Of a DNA stretch of 64,000 nt, positions 41,435 through 52,349 are shown in pieces (positions within the stretch are counted from its first letter, which is position 1; each line of letters begins with the position of its first letter). The notes below the pieces were generated by a model. That model ran no database searches. It was not told the origin of the DNA and worked only from the letters and a program-made list of their open reading frames with translations. This DNA is from SHWB01 sp050246875 (GTDB lineage Bacteria > Pseudomonadota > Alphaproteobacteria > UBA6615). The stretch spans positions 1 to 64,000 of the forward strand of contig JBFWVF010000013.1 of NCBI GenBank assembly GCA_050246875.1. The letters run 5' to 3'. Position numbers and translations under genes: made by a program.

Positions 41435-43039
41435 GTGGAACCGCTCGAGGAAGTGGATTTCGTCGTCGTCGGCGCCGGCAGCGCCGGCTGCGTACTGGCC
41501 GACCGGCTGACGGAGAACGGCCGCCACACCGTCCTGTTGCTCGAAGCCGGCGGGCGCGACAGCAGCCCGTGGATTCACCTGCCCGTCGGCTATGCGCGCC
41601 TGTTCAACCACCGCGCCATCAACTGGAACTACCAGACGGAGCCGGGCGCGGCGATCGGCGGCCGGCGCATGCTGCAGCCGCGCGGCAAGGTGCTGGGCGG
41701 CACCAGCGCCATCAACGGCATGATCTACCTGCGCGGCCAGCCGGCCGACTACGACGGCTGGCGCCAGCGCGGCTGCGCCGGCTGGGGCTGGGACGACGTG
41801 CTGCCGTATTTCCGCCGCGCCGAGGACCAGCAACACGGCGAAAGCGAATTCCACGGCACCGGCGGGCCGCTCGCCGTCGCCGACGTGCCCAACGCGCACC
41901 CGCTCTGCGATGCCCTCGTCGCCGCCGCGGGCGAGGCGGGCTATCCGCACAACCGCGACTTCAACGGCACGGACCAGGACGGTTTCGGCTACCTCCAGAG
42001 CACGACGCGCCGGGGCCGCCGGTGCAGCACCGCGGCCGGCTATCTGCGGCGGGCGCGCGGGCGGCCGAACCTCGCCATCGCGACGCGCGCGCAGGCGACG
42101 CGACTGCTGTTCGAGGAGCGCCGCGTCTCGGGCGTCGAATATCGCCGTGGCGGCGCCCTGCACATTGTCACGGCGCGGCGCGAGGTGATCCTCGCCGCCG
42201 GCGCGTACAACTCGCCCCAGCTTCTCCAGCTCTCGGGCATCGGGCCGGCCGCGCTGCTGCGCCGTCACGGCATCGCCGTGGTGGCGGACCGGCCGAGCGT
42301 CGGCGCCAACCTGCACGACCACTACAACATCCGCATGGCCTATCGCGCGAAGCAGCCGGTCACCCTCAACGACCTCCAGAACAGCCTCGCGCGCAAGGTC
42401 GTCGAAGGACTGAACTACGCGCTGTTCCGCCGTGGCCTGCTGGCCATGTCGGCGGCGCCGGCCGGCGGCTTCCTGCGCAGCGACGCCGCGGTGGCGACGC
42501 CCGATATCCAGGTTCTCCAGATGCTGTTCGCCACCGACAAGGTCGGCGAGCCGGCGCATCCCTGGCCCGGCTTCTCGCTGATGGCGACGCTGCTGCGCCC
42601 GCAGAGCCGGGGCACGGTGGAGATCGCCTCGGCCGACCCGTTGGCCGCGCCGCTGATCCAGCCCAACTACCTGACGGCGCCCGCCGACCTGCCGGCCCTG
42701 CTGGCCGGCGCGCGCACGCTGCGCGACATCGCCCGCCGGCCGGCACTGGCCCGCCACATCGTCGTCGAGCACGAGCCGGGGCCGGGCTGCGCCGACGACG
42801 CCGCGCTCGCCGAGCACATCCGCCGGCGCGGCTGGACCAGCTACCATCCCGTCGGCACCTGCCGCATGGGGCCGGACCCGGATGCCGTCGTCGACCCTCG
42901 CCTGCGCGTCGGCGGCATCGGCGGCCTGCGCGTGGTCGATGCCTCGATCATGCCGGCGATCACCTCGGGCAACACCAATGCGCCGACCATCATGATCGCC
43001 GAGAAGGGCGCCGACATGATCCTCCAGGACGCGGCCTGA
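41435..43039 (+). CDS. GMC-family FAD oxidoreductase, copy 1 (choline dehydrogenase-like)
   Basis: A 534-residue GMC flavoprotein. The FAD motif is VVVGAGSAGCVLADRL (residues 9-24), the first GMC signature GKVLGGTSAINGMIYLRGQ (near 85-103), the second GAYNSPQLLQLSGIGP (near 254-269) and the C-terminal catalytic region TSYHPVGTCRMG with a later NTNAPTIMIAEKGADMI. Such enzymes oxidise alcohols, sugars or choline. The GTG at 41435 is the only start before the FAD motif. It is followed after 8 bp by a close paralogue and then by a glutathionyl-hydroquinone reductase gene. Confidence 0.87.
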   Translation: MEPLEEVDFVVVGAGSAGCVLADRLTENGRHTVLLLEAGGRDSSPWIHLPVGYARLFNHRAINWNYQTEPGAAIGGRRMLQPRGKVLGGTSAINGMIYLRGQPADYDGWRQRGCAGWGWDDVLPYFRRAEDQQHGESEFHGTGGPLAVADVPNAHPLCDALVAAAGEAGYPHNRDFNGTDQDGFGYLQSTTRRGRRCSTAAGYLRRARGRPNLAIATRAQATRLLFEERRVSGVEYRRGGALHIVTARREVILAAGAYNSPQLLQLSGIGPAALLRRHGIAVVADRPSVGANLHDHYNIRMAYRAKQPVTLNDLQNSLARKVVEGLNYALFRRGLLAMSAAPAGGFLRSDAAVATPDIQVLQMLFATDKVGEPAHPWPGFSLMATLLRPQSRGTVEIASADPLAAPLIQPNYLTAPADLPALLAGARTLRDIARRPALARHIVVEHEPGPGCADDAALAEHIRRRGWTSYHPVGTCRMGPDPDAVVDPRLRVGGIGGLRVVDASIMPAITSGNTNAPTIMIAEKGADMILQDAA

Positions 43040-43047
43040 GCGCGGCG

Positions 43048-44658
43048 ATGGACGACGGGCAGAGCTTCGACTTCGTCGTCGTCGGCGCCGGCAGCGCCGG
43101 CTGCGTGCTGGCCAACCGGCTGAGCGAAAACGGGCGTCACAGCGTGCTGCTGCTGGAGGCCGGCGGGCGCGACAGCAGCCCGTGGATCCACGTGCCCATC
43201 GGCTATGCCCGCCATTTCACCAACCCGGCGGTCAACTGGCTCTACCAGACCGAGCCGGGCGACGGCGTCGCCGGCCGCCGGCTGCTGCAGCCGCGCGGCA
43301 AGGTGCTCGGCGGCTCCAGCGCCATCAACGGGCTGGTCTACCTGCGCGGCCAGCCCGCCGACTACGACCACTGGCGCCAGCGCGGCTGCACGGGCTGGGG
43401 CTGGGACGACGTCCTGCCGCACTTCAAGGCCGCCGAGGACCAGGAACGCGGCGCCGACGCCATGCACGGTGTCGGCGGGCCGCTGCGGGTGTCCGACCCG
43501 CGCGACCGCCATCCGCTGTGCGACGCGCTGATCGCCGCGGCGGAGGCCGCGGGCTTCGCCCGCAATCCGGATTTCAACGGCACGCGGCAGGAGGGCTTCG
43601 GCTACTGGCAGCAGACGGCGCGGCACGGCCGGCGCAGCAGCACCGCCACGGGCTATCTGCGCGCGGCGCGGCGGCGGGCCAACCTCGCCATCGCCACCGG
43701 CGCGCAGGCGACGCGGCTGCTGCTCGATGGCCGGCGCGTCACCGGTGTCGTCTACCGACAGGGCGGCACGTCGCGCACGGCGTATGCGCGACGCGAGGTC
43801 GTTCTCGCCGCCGGCGCCATCAACTCGCCCCAGCTGCTGCAACTGTCCGGCATCGGGCCGGCCGACCTGCTGCGCGGCCACGGCATCGCGGCGGTCATGG
43901 ACGTGCCCGGCGTCGGCGCCAACCTGCAGGACCACTACAACGGCCGCCTCGCCTACCGCGCGCGCGAGCGCTTCACGCTCAACGATCTCCAGCACAGCCT
44001 GCCGCGAAAGATCGCCGCCGGGATGAACTACGCGCTGTTCCGGCGTGGCCTGCTGGCCATGGCCGCCTCGGTCGGCGGCGGCTTCTTCCGCACCGATCCG
44101 GCGCTGCCGACGCCCGACGTGCAGGTCATGCTGATGCTGTTCACGGCCGAGCGCATCGGCGGGCCGACGCACCCCTGGCCGGGCTGCTCGCTGGTGCTGG
44201 CGCTGCTGCGCCCGCAGAGCCGCGGCACGGTGCATATCGTCTCGCCCGACCCGTTCGTCGCGCCGGCCATCCAGCCCAACTATCTGTCGGCCCCGGCCGA
44301 CCTGGCGACGTTGCTGTCGGGTCTGAAGACCCTGCGCGACGTCGCAGCGCGCGAGCCCTTCGCCCGCCACGTCGCCGAGGAACGCGAGCCCGGTCCCGAC
44401 TGCACCGACGACGCCGGCCTCGCCGAGCACATCCGCCGCCGCGGCTGGACCAGCTATCACCCGGTCGGCACCTGCCGCATGGGCGCCGACACCGAAGCCG
44501 TGGTCGATCCCCGCCTGCGCGTGAACGGCATCGCCGGCCTGCGCGTCGTCGATGCCTCGATCATGCCGGCGATCACCTCGGCCAACACCAACGCGCCGAC
44601 GATCATGATCGCCGAGAAAGGCGCGGCGATGATCCTCGAGGACGCGCGCGCCGGCTGA
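43048..44658 (+). CDS. GMC-family FAD oxidoreductase, copy 2 (choline dehydrogenase-like)
   Basis: A 536-residue GMC flavoprotein, close paralogue of the preceding gene. The FAD motif VVVGAGSAGCVLANRL, GKVLGGSSAINGLVYLRGQ, GAINSPQLLQLSGIGP and the catalytic TSYHPVGTCRMG are all intact. It begins MDDGQSFDF at ATG 43048, 8 bp after copy 1; an open frame continues upstream through copy 1 but is a shadow. Both copies have complete active sites, so specialisation rather than decay is likely. Substrate unknown. Confidence 0.87.
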   Translation: MDDGQSFDFVVVGAGSAGCVLANRLSENGRHSVLLLEAGGRDSSPWIHVPIGYARHFTNPAVNWLYQTEPGDGVAGRRLLQPRGKVLGGSSAINGLVYLRGQPADYDHWRQRGCTGWGWDDVLPHFKAAEDQERGADAMHGVGGPLRVSDPRDRHPLCDALIAAAEAAGFARNPDFNGTRQEGFGYWQQTARHGRRSSTATGYLRAARRRANLAIATGAQATRLLLDGRRVTGVVYRQGGTSRTAYARREVVLAAGAINSPQLLQLSGIGPADLLRGHGIAAVMDVPGVGANLQDHYNGRLAYRARERFTLNDLQHSLPRKIAAGMNYALFRRGLLAMAASVGGGFFRTDPALPTPDVQVMLMLFTAERIGGPTHPWPGCSLVLALLRPQSRGTVHIVSPDPFVAPAIQPNYLSAPADLATLLSGLKTLRDVAAREPFARHVAEEREPGPDCTDDAGLAEHIRRRGWTSYHPVGTCRMGADTEAVVDPRLRVNGIAGLRVVDASIMPAITSANTNAPTIMIAEKGAAMILEDARAG

Positions 44659-44741
44659 CGTCCCCGGAGCCGATGCACGGGGTTGCCGCCGTCGGCGATC
44701 GACCGCATGTTGTCCATGTCACCGACAACGAGGGGACGCCC

Positions 44742-45734
44742 ATGGGCATGCTGGTCGAAGGCAAGTGGATCGTCGACGACCGGGCGCTACGGCAGGCCGA
44801 CGACGGCCGCTTCCGGCGCGCCGAGGCGCCGTGGCGCAACTGGGTGACGGCGGATGGCAGCCCCGGCCCGTCAGGCAACGGCGGCTTCAAGGCGGAGGCC
44901 GGGCGGTATCACCTCTATGTCTCCTATGCCTGCCCGTGGGCGCATCGCACGCTGATCCTGCGCGCGCTGAAGGGGCTCGAGGACGCGATATCGCTGTCCG
45001 TCACGCACTGGCTGATGCTCGAGGACGGCTGGTCATTCGAGGATGGCCCCGGCGTGCTGCAGGACCCGCTGCACGGCGCGCGGTTCATGCGCGACGTCTA
45101 CCTCGCCGCCGACCCCGAATTCACCGGCCGCTGCAGCGTGCCGGTGCTGTGGGACCGCGAGACGGGCACCATCGTCAGCAATGAATCGTCCGAGATCATC
45201 CGCATGTTCGACGGCGCCTTCGACGCCGTGGCACGCCATCCCGAGCGTCACTACACGGTGCCCGGGCTGCTCGGCGAGATCGACAGCGTCAACGCGCGCG
45301 TGTTCGGCGCGGTCAACAACGGCGTCTACAGGACGGGCTTCGCGCGCACGCAGAGAGCCTACGAGGAAGCGGTAACCGAGCTGTTCGCGACGCTCGACTG
45401 GCTGGAGAATCGCCTGTCGGCGCATCGCTGGCTGGTCGGCGACAGGCAGACGGAAAGCGACTGGCGCCTGTTCACCACCCTGCTGCGCTTCGACCCCGTC
45501 TACCACGGGCATTTCAAGTGCAACCTGCGCAAGCTGGTCGATTATCCGGCGCTGTCGGGCTACCTGCGCGACCTCTACCAGACGCCCGGCATCGCCGGCA
45601 CCGTCCGCATGGATCACATAAAGGGCCACTATTACGGCAGTCATCGTGCGATCAACCCGCACGGCATCGTCGCCAGGGGCCCGGCCCTTGACCTCGACGC
45701 CCCGCACGGGCGGGCAGAGTTGGGCAACTCCTGA
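44742..45734 (+). CDS. Glutathionyl-hydroquinone reductase (YqjG/ECM4-like GST)
   Basis: A 330-residue GST-fold enzyme of the xi class. The active-site Cys is in VSYACPWAHRTLIL (residues about 62-75), NESSEIIRMF follows near residue 150 and FDPVYHGHFKCNLRKLVDYP lies in the C-terminal domain; these are GHR signatures. It removes glutathione from glutathionyl-hydroquinones. The ATG at 44742 has GAGGGGACG upstream; longer in-frame reads lack support. It follows the GMC pair by 83 bp and may process quinone products from them, which is inference. Confidence 0.83.
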   Translation: MGMLVEGKWIVDDRALRQADDGRFRRAEAPWRNWVTADGSPGPSGNGGFKAEAGRYHLYVSYACPWAHRTLILRALKGLEDAISLSVTHWLMLEDGWSFEDGPGVLQDPLHGARFMRDVYLAADPEFTGRCSVPVLWDRETGTIVSNESSEIIRMFDGAFDAVARHPERHYTVPGLLGEIDSVNARVFGAVNNGVYRTGFARTQRAYEEAVTELFATLDWLENRLSAHRWLVGDRQTESDWRLFTTLLRFDPVYHGHFKCNLRKLVDYPALSGYLRDLYQTPGIAGTVRMDHIKGHYYGSHRAINPHGIVARGPALDLDAPHGRAELGNS

Positions 45735-45739
45735 GGCCG

Positions 45740-46813
45740 TCAGTTCGCGTCCCGCGGGACCAGCGCCAGATACAGCAGAAGTTTGATCGTGGCTGCCTGA
45801 TCCAGGCCTGAATATATCGACGGTGCAACGAGCGCGGTGTGGTCGATATCCCGAAGTACGACGAAGCGACGGCATGGCGCTGTGGACGAGCGCACCGGCA
45901 CAAGCCCGTCATTCGGGATCGCGCCGGCGCGCATCCACGTCATGGCAGGCCAAGTCCACGAGGCCGGCCGGTAGAACGGTCCGGGATCGTCGACGTAACC
46001 CGCAACACAGAGAGTTGGGACATCGCTGAATATCTGCGTGATCGCGGCCTTGTGGGCGCCGAGATACGCCGCTCTCGACCATGTCGTGAGATCGTACAGG
46101 GACTGCACGTCGCCGCCGAGCGCCGACAAGGCCGTCCCGACGGCGTCCTTCACACCGGGCGTACCGGCAACGAGGTCCGCCACGGGAGAACCGGCGAATG
46201 GCGCCAACAGGGCCAGCCAGCAGCGCACGCGAGCCCGCTCCCCCGGCGCTGACGTGCGCAGGTATTCCAGGACATCGAGCCCGCCCTTGCTGTGCGTGAT
46301 AAAGCAGAGCGGCCGGTCATCTGTGCCAACAAGGGCCGCCAAGTGCGCGGCATTGGCCGCGACACCAGCTTCCGTCTCAACGCTGGCAATTTCGAGAACT
46401 ATTCCTTCGCGCGCGAGCCCGTCCGAAATTCCTGCCATGTAACCGAGCGACCCTCCGAGGGCGACGGACGGAAGTGCGGAATCGCTCAGCCAAGACGGAA
46501 CAAATATGACCCGCGTGTCGCGCAGACTATCGCTGACCTGCGAAAAGCGTTCGTCGATCCGGCCGCGAGTGGGAGCATCCCCGTCGAAGTAGGCGCGATA
46601 GCGCCCGCTTTCATCGCCGCCGCCCTGCGGCAGCCCGACACCCCAGGCGGCAGCCCGGCCAAGAGCGTCGCCTGGTCCGAAGATGGCCACCGCGCCAACT
46701 GCCGCAGCCGCCATTGCCGGCAATGCAAGTATCAGTACAGCAACCGCTGTCCAGAGATAACGCCGGCGCCCTACCGCTCTCTTGTGCGGTGGACGGGCGC
46801 CGGCGTCACGCAT
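45740..46813 (-). CDS. Membrane-anchored lipase-like alpha/beta hydrolase
   Basis: A 357-residue protein. An N-terminal transmembrane segment (residues about 18-45) follows a basic MRDAGARPPHKRAVGRRRY start. The body has the nucleophile elbow FITHSKGGLDVLEYL near residue 167 and a later NDGLVPVRSS with DIDHTALV, giving a Ser-Asp-His triad. It resembles PGAP1/lipase-class hydrolases, probably facing the periplasm. It begins 2 bp after the clpB stop, on the same strand. Codon use is less GC-rich than in its neighbours, which may mean later acquisition. Substrate unknown. Confidence 0.68.
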   Translation of the reverse strand: MRDAGARPPHKRAVGRRRYLWTAVAVLILALPAMAAAAVGAVAIFGPGDALGRAAAWGVGLPQGGGDESGRYRAYFDGDAPTRGRIDERFSQVSDSLRDTRVIFVPSWLSDSALPSVALGGSLGYMAGISDGLAREGIVLEIASVETEAGVAANAAHLAALVGTDDRPLCFITHSKGGLDVLEYLRTSAPGERARVRCWLALLAPFAGSPVADLVAGTPGVKDAVGTALSALGGDVQSLYDLTTWSRAAYLGAHKAAITQIFSDVPTLCVAGYVDDPGPFYRPASWTWPAMTWMRAGAIPNDGLVPVRSSTAPCRRFVVLRDIDHTALVAPSIYSGLDQAATIKLLLYLALVPRDAN

Positions 46814-46815
46814 GT

Positions 46816-49416
<2,601 letters not shown>

Positions 49417-49541
49417 GTCCCCTCCGTCGGTCCCCCCTGGCGGGCAGGACGGGCTGGCGGACCCGATGAGAGTGGCATCCGCCGGTTAACGAAAGGCAGG
49501 GTCGCACCCGAAGGCCGGCGCGCGGTGGTCCTGCAGCACGG

Positions 49542-49570
49542 ATATTGGTGTTGCCGAAGCGCAACACAAG
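49542..49570 (-). promoter_or_regulatory. Candidate sigma-32 (RpoH) promoter for clpB
   Basis: The minus strand has CTTGTG (49565-49570) and ACCAATAT (49542-49549) separated by 15 bp. This matches the CTTGAA / CCCCATNT pattern with a few changes. It sits about 125 nt upstream of the clpB start in the gap after the SBP-TRIC gene. Heat-shock control of clpB is the norm in proteobacteria. Confidence 0.5.
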
Positions 49571-49578
49571 GGGCGACG

Positions 49579-51087
49579 TCAGCCGTAGAGCGGGCTCTTG
49601 AGGCGCAGCATCACGACGGCCATGCGGGTCAGGAAGGCGCCGACCATGGTGACGAGGATGCCGAGAAAAATGTAGTCGGGGTCGATGCTGCGCGTCTGCC
49701 AGACGAGATACAGCGACAGCAGGAAGCCCCAGAAGAGGGCGATCTCGGGATATATCTCGCCCTTGAGGCTCGGAATGTCGCGTTCCTGGCGGACGATGTC
49801 GCGCAGGATGCCGCCACCGCCGCCGCCGAGCATGGCCAGCACCGCCCCCCACAGCCACAACGGCTCGAGACGCGTGGCGACGGCGACCACGACGCCGACG
49901 ACGGTCAGGAAGGCGAGGCCGGCCGCATCGCAGACCGTGACGGTCCAGTTGAAGACCTGGCCCATGCGGGCGGAAACGCGCCCGGATCGGTCGCTATCGG
50001 CATGCAGCATGCGGGGCAGCGACTTGAGGACGACGTACCCGATGCCGACGACGACGCACACGAGCAGCAGGTAGGCCGGCTCCGCGACGACAGCCGGCGG
50101 CGAACGCCCGGCCACGAGGTCGCGCATCAGGCCGCCGCCAACCGCCGGCATGGCAGCGAGAACGAGGGCGCCGAAGATGTCGTAGCGGCCGCGGTAGGCG
50201 AGCACGATGCCGGACAGCGCAAAGGCGACGATGGCCGCGAGGTCGATGACGGTGAACCATCCGCGGTCCATCGTCTGCGCCAACAGGACCGGAAACACGT
50301 AGTCGGCGACGATGCCGTTGAAGTGCCCGGTCTCGCGCATCTCCTCGATCGCCGCATTGAACCGGGCGACCGTTTCCTGATCGACCGACTTCTTGCTGAA
50401 CATCAGGTGGATCGGCACCGAGATGCGCAGCGGATGCTCGTCGGCGACCTGCCGCCAGCCGCCGCGCCATGCCGAGGTGGCGGCGACGACGCGGTCGGCG
50501 AGGAAGCCGTCGATGCGACCGGCGGCGAGATTGCGCAGGTTGGCATACTCGTCGCCGACGTGCACAAGGCGCGGGGCATTGGCCGGATCGGCGATCCAGT
50601 CATTGATTCGCGGGTCGGCATAGACGAAGCCATCGACGACACCGAGGCGGAAGCCGATCGCCTTGAAGTGCGCCAGCATGCCCTCGACGTCGTGGAAGCC
50701 GTACAGCCCGAGCTTTCCCGCCGGCACGTAGAGAACGTTCGTCTCGCTGCGGTAGGGAATGGAGAACCAGGCGTATTCGGCGCGCTCCGGCGACCAGGTC
50801 GCACCCGCCGCCATATGGCGCGTTCCCGCCGCGAGGTCGGCGAGGTGCTGGCGCCACGCCACCCGCTCGTAGGCAACCTCGACACCGACGCGCGCGGCGA
50901 TGGCACGCACGAGTTCGATGTCGAGCCCGGTCAGGGTCTGATGATTGTTGCGGGATTCGAGGTACTGATAGGGATCCCACAGATACCAGCCGGAGCGCAG
51001 CGTCAATTCGGTCGCATGCGTCGACGGCAGCGCGGCCGTGACGGAGAGACACACGAACAACGTGAGGCGGCAGAACCACCTGTACAC
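49579..51087 (-). CDS. Fusion of periplasmic solute-binding domain and TRIC-type (UPF0126) membrane domain
   Basis: A 502-residue protein. Residues 1-26 form a signal peptide. Residues about 27-260 look like a family-3 solute-binding protein (GLDIELVRAIAARVGVEVAYERVAW, FLADRVVAA, FNAAIEEMRETG). Residues about 276-360 and 382-470 are two UPF0126/TRIC repeats with Gly-rich helices (AAMPAVGGGLMRDLVAG and AMLGGGGGGILRDIV). The UPF0126 family includes trimeric cation channels and putative glycine transporters. A ligand-binding domain joined to a channel recalls receptor-channel designs. The GTG at 51087 precedes the signal peptide. It follows the DUF4167 gene by 39 bp. Confidence 0.75.
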   Translation of the reverse strand: MYRWFCRLTLFVCLSVTAALPSTHATELTLRSGWYLWDPYQYLESRNNHQTLTGLDIELVRAIAARVGVEVAYERVAWRQHLADLAAGTRHMAAGATWSPERAEYAWFSIPYRSETNVLYVPAGKLGLYGFHDVEGMLAHFKAIGFRLGVVDGFVYADPRINDWIADPANAPRLVHVGDEYANLRNLAAGRIDGFLADRVVAATSAWRGGWRQVADEHPLRISVPIHLMFSKKSVDQETVARFNAAIEEMRETGHFNGIVADYVFPVLLAQTMDRGWFTVIDLAAIVAFALSGIVLAYRGRYDIFGALVLAAMPAVGGGLMRDLVAGRSPPAVVAEPAYLLLVCVVVGIGYVVLKSLPRMLHADSDRSGRVSARMGQVFNWTVTVCDAAGLAFLTVVGVVVAVATRLEPLWLWGAVLAMLGGGGGGILRDIVRQERDIPSLKGEIYPEIALFWGFLLSLYLVWQTRSIDPDYIFLGILVTMVGAFLTRMAVVMLRLKSPLYG

Positions 51088-51126
51088 GCCGACGTCAGCC
51101 CCCTCTTACCGGCCCTCCTAACAGCG

Positions 51127-52065
51127 TCAGGCGGCGGGATCCTGTTCCTCACGTCCCTCGGCAGGCCGCTCCTCGCCGTGCCGGATGCGCAGCCGGCGGC
51201 GACGCGGACGGCCACCGTTCGCGCTGGCCTCCTCCTCGCGTGCGGCGACCGGCGCGATGGCCTCCTCGGCCGGCTCCGGCAGCTCCTGCACGACGGCGAG
51301 TGCCGGCTCGTCAGCCTCGTCGGCCTCGACAGGCGCCGCGTCGACGCGGCCCGCGTCGCGTGGCGGCAGGTAGCGTGCCGGCAGCGCGTCCTCGCCGCCG
51401 CCCCGCTCGCCCCGCTGGTCGTTCCTGTGATCGCCGCGCCCGTTGCCGCCACGCGGCTCGAAGCCGCGGCGCTCGTCGCGGTCACGCTGACGATCGTCGC
51501 GCTGGCGGTCGTCACGGTCGCGGCGGTCTTCGCGCGGACGGTCGTCGCGGTCGCGCTGCTGGCGATCGTCGCCGCGGCGTTCGTCTCGCGGCCGGTCGTC
51601 TCGCGGCCGGTCGTCTCGCGGCCGGTCGTCACGCTGCCTGTCATCGCGCGGGCGGTCGTCACGCTGGCGGTCGCCGTCGTAACGCTCGCCGCCACCGAAG
51701 CGGTCACCTTCGCCGCGCGCCGACTCGAAGCGGTCGACGTCGCCGTAGCGCTCGCCTTCGCCGTCGCGGTCCTCGCCTCGCTCGCCGCCGGAGCGGTTGC
51801 CGTCCCGGTCGAAGCCCTCACGCGGTCCGAAGGCGCTCATCAGGCGGTAGTAGTGCTCGGCATGCTGCAGCAGGTTCTCGGCCGCGACACGGTCGCCGCT
51901 GGACGACGCATCGCGCGCCAGCTGCAGGTATTTCTCGTAGATCTGGACAGAATTGCCCCGGACGCGCACGCCCGGCCCGTTGCTGTCGAAGACCTGAGCG
52001 CGCGGGTTCGGGCCCTTGCGCCCGCCGCGGCCGCGCGACCGCTTGCCGTTGGGATTCTGTCGCAT
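51127..52065 (-). CDS. DUF4167-domain protein with Arg/Asp-rich repeat tail
   Basis: A 312-residue protein. The N-terminus is basic (MRQNPNGKRSRGRGGRKGPNPR), followed by the DUF4167 domain (residues about 20-78: VRGNSVQIYEKYLQLARDA, AENLLQHAEHYYRLM). The rest is disordered and rich in Arg, Asp, Gly and Glu, with DDRPR/DDRQR repeats and a final RRRRLRIRHG segment. Its composition and placement suggest RNA or ribosome association, but function is unknown. The ATG at 52065 has GGAGAA upstream. DUF4167 genes next to prmC-prfA and clpB are an alphaproteobacterial pattern. Confidence 0.85.
   Translation of the reverse strand: MRQNPNGKRSRGRGGRKGPNPRAQVFDSNGPGVRVRGNSVQIYEKYLQLARDASSSGDRVAAENLLQHAEHYYRLMSAFGPREGFDRDGNRSGGERGEDRDGEGERYGDVDRFESARGEGDRFGGGERYDGDRQRDDRPRDDRQRDDRPRDDRPRDDRPRDERRGDDRQQRDRDDRPREDRRDRDDRQRDDRQRDRDERRGFEPRGGNGRGDHRNDQRGERGGGEDALPARYLPPRDAGRVDAAPVEADEADEPALAVVQELPEPAEEAIAPVAAREEEASANGGRPRRRRLRIRHGEERPAEGREEQDPAA
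51581..51625. repeat. Three perfect 15-bp tandem repeats in the DUF4167 gene
   Basis: The unit TCGTCTCGCGGCCGG occurs three times without a mismatch at 51581, 51596 and 51611, followed by a partial copy. On the coding strand it encodes DDRPR. The tract is coding, in frame and able to expand or contract by 5 residues without a frameshift. Confidence 0.9.
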
Positions 52066-52349
52066 TTCTCCGAACACGCCGGTTGTACCTTGTTCCGGGG
52101 ATGGGCGTTGTGCCCCCCGCCCCACCGGTCCCGGTCCTTGTCCATCGCCAGGCGACGGACGCCCTCGGCATCCAACCCGGGTCCGCGACCTTCGTTCGCG
52201 GCACGGGCTGACAGCCTCAATCCGGGAAGCTGGCCGTGCTGCGGTCGCCTCATGCCAAAGCACGATTCGGCGCGGGGCAGCACGTTCGGCAATCAAACCC
52301 TATGATGGCGCCGCCTTAATGCCAAGGGAAATCTGTCGATTTCCTATAC

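Noticed and set aside
41569..44658. A very long plus-strand open frame spanning both GMC genes
   Set aside because: Its first part has no start context and reads as Arg/Pro/Ala-rich shadow sequence; only the last 536 codons are real and match the second GMC enzyme.
51581..51635. Possible CRISPR-like repeats
   Set aside because: The repeats are 15 bp, contiguous without spacers and encode DDRPR in frame in the DUF4167 protein.
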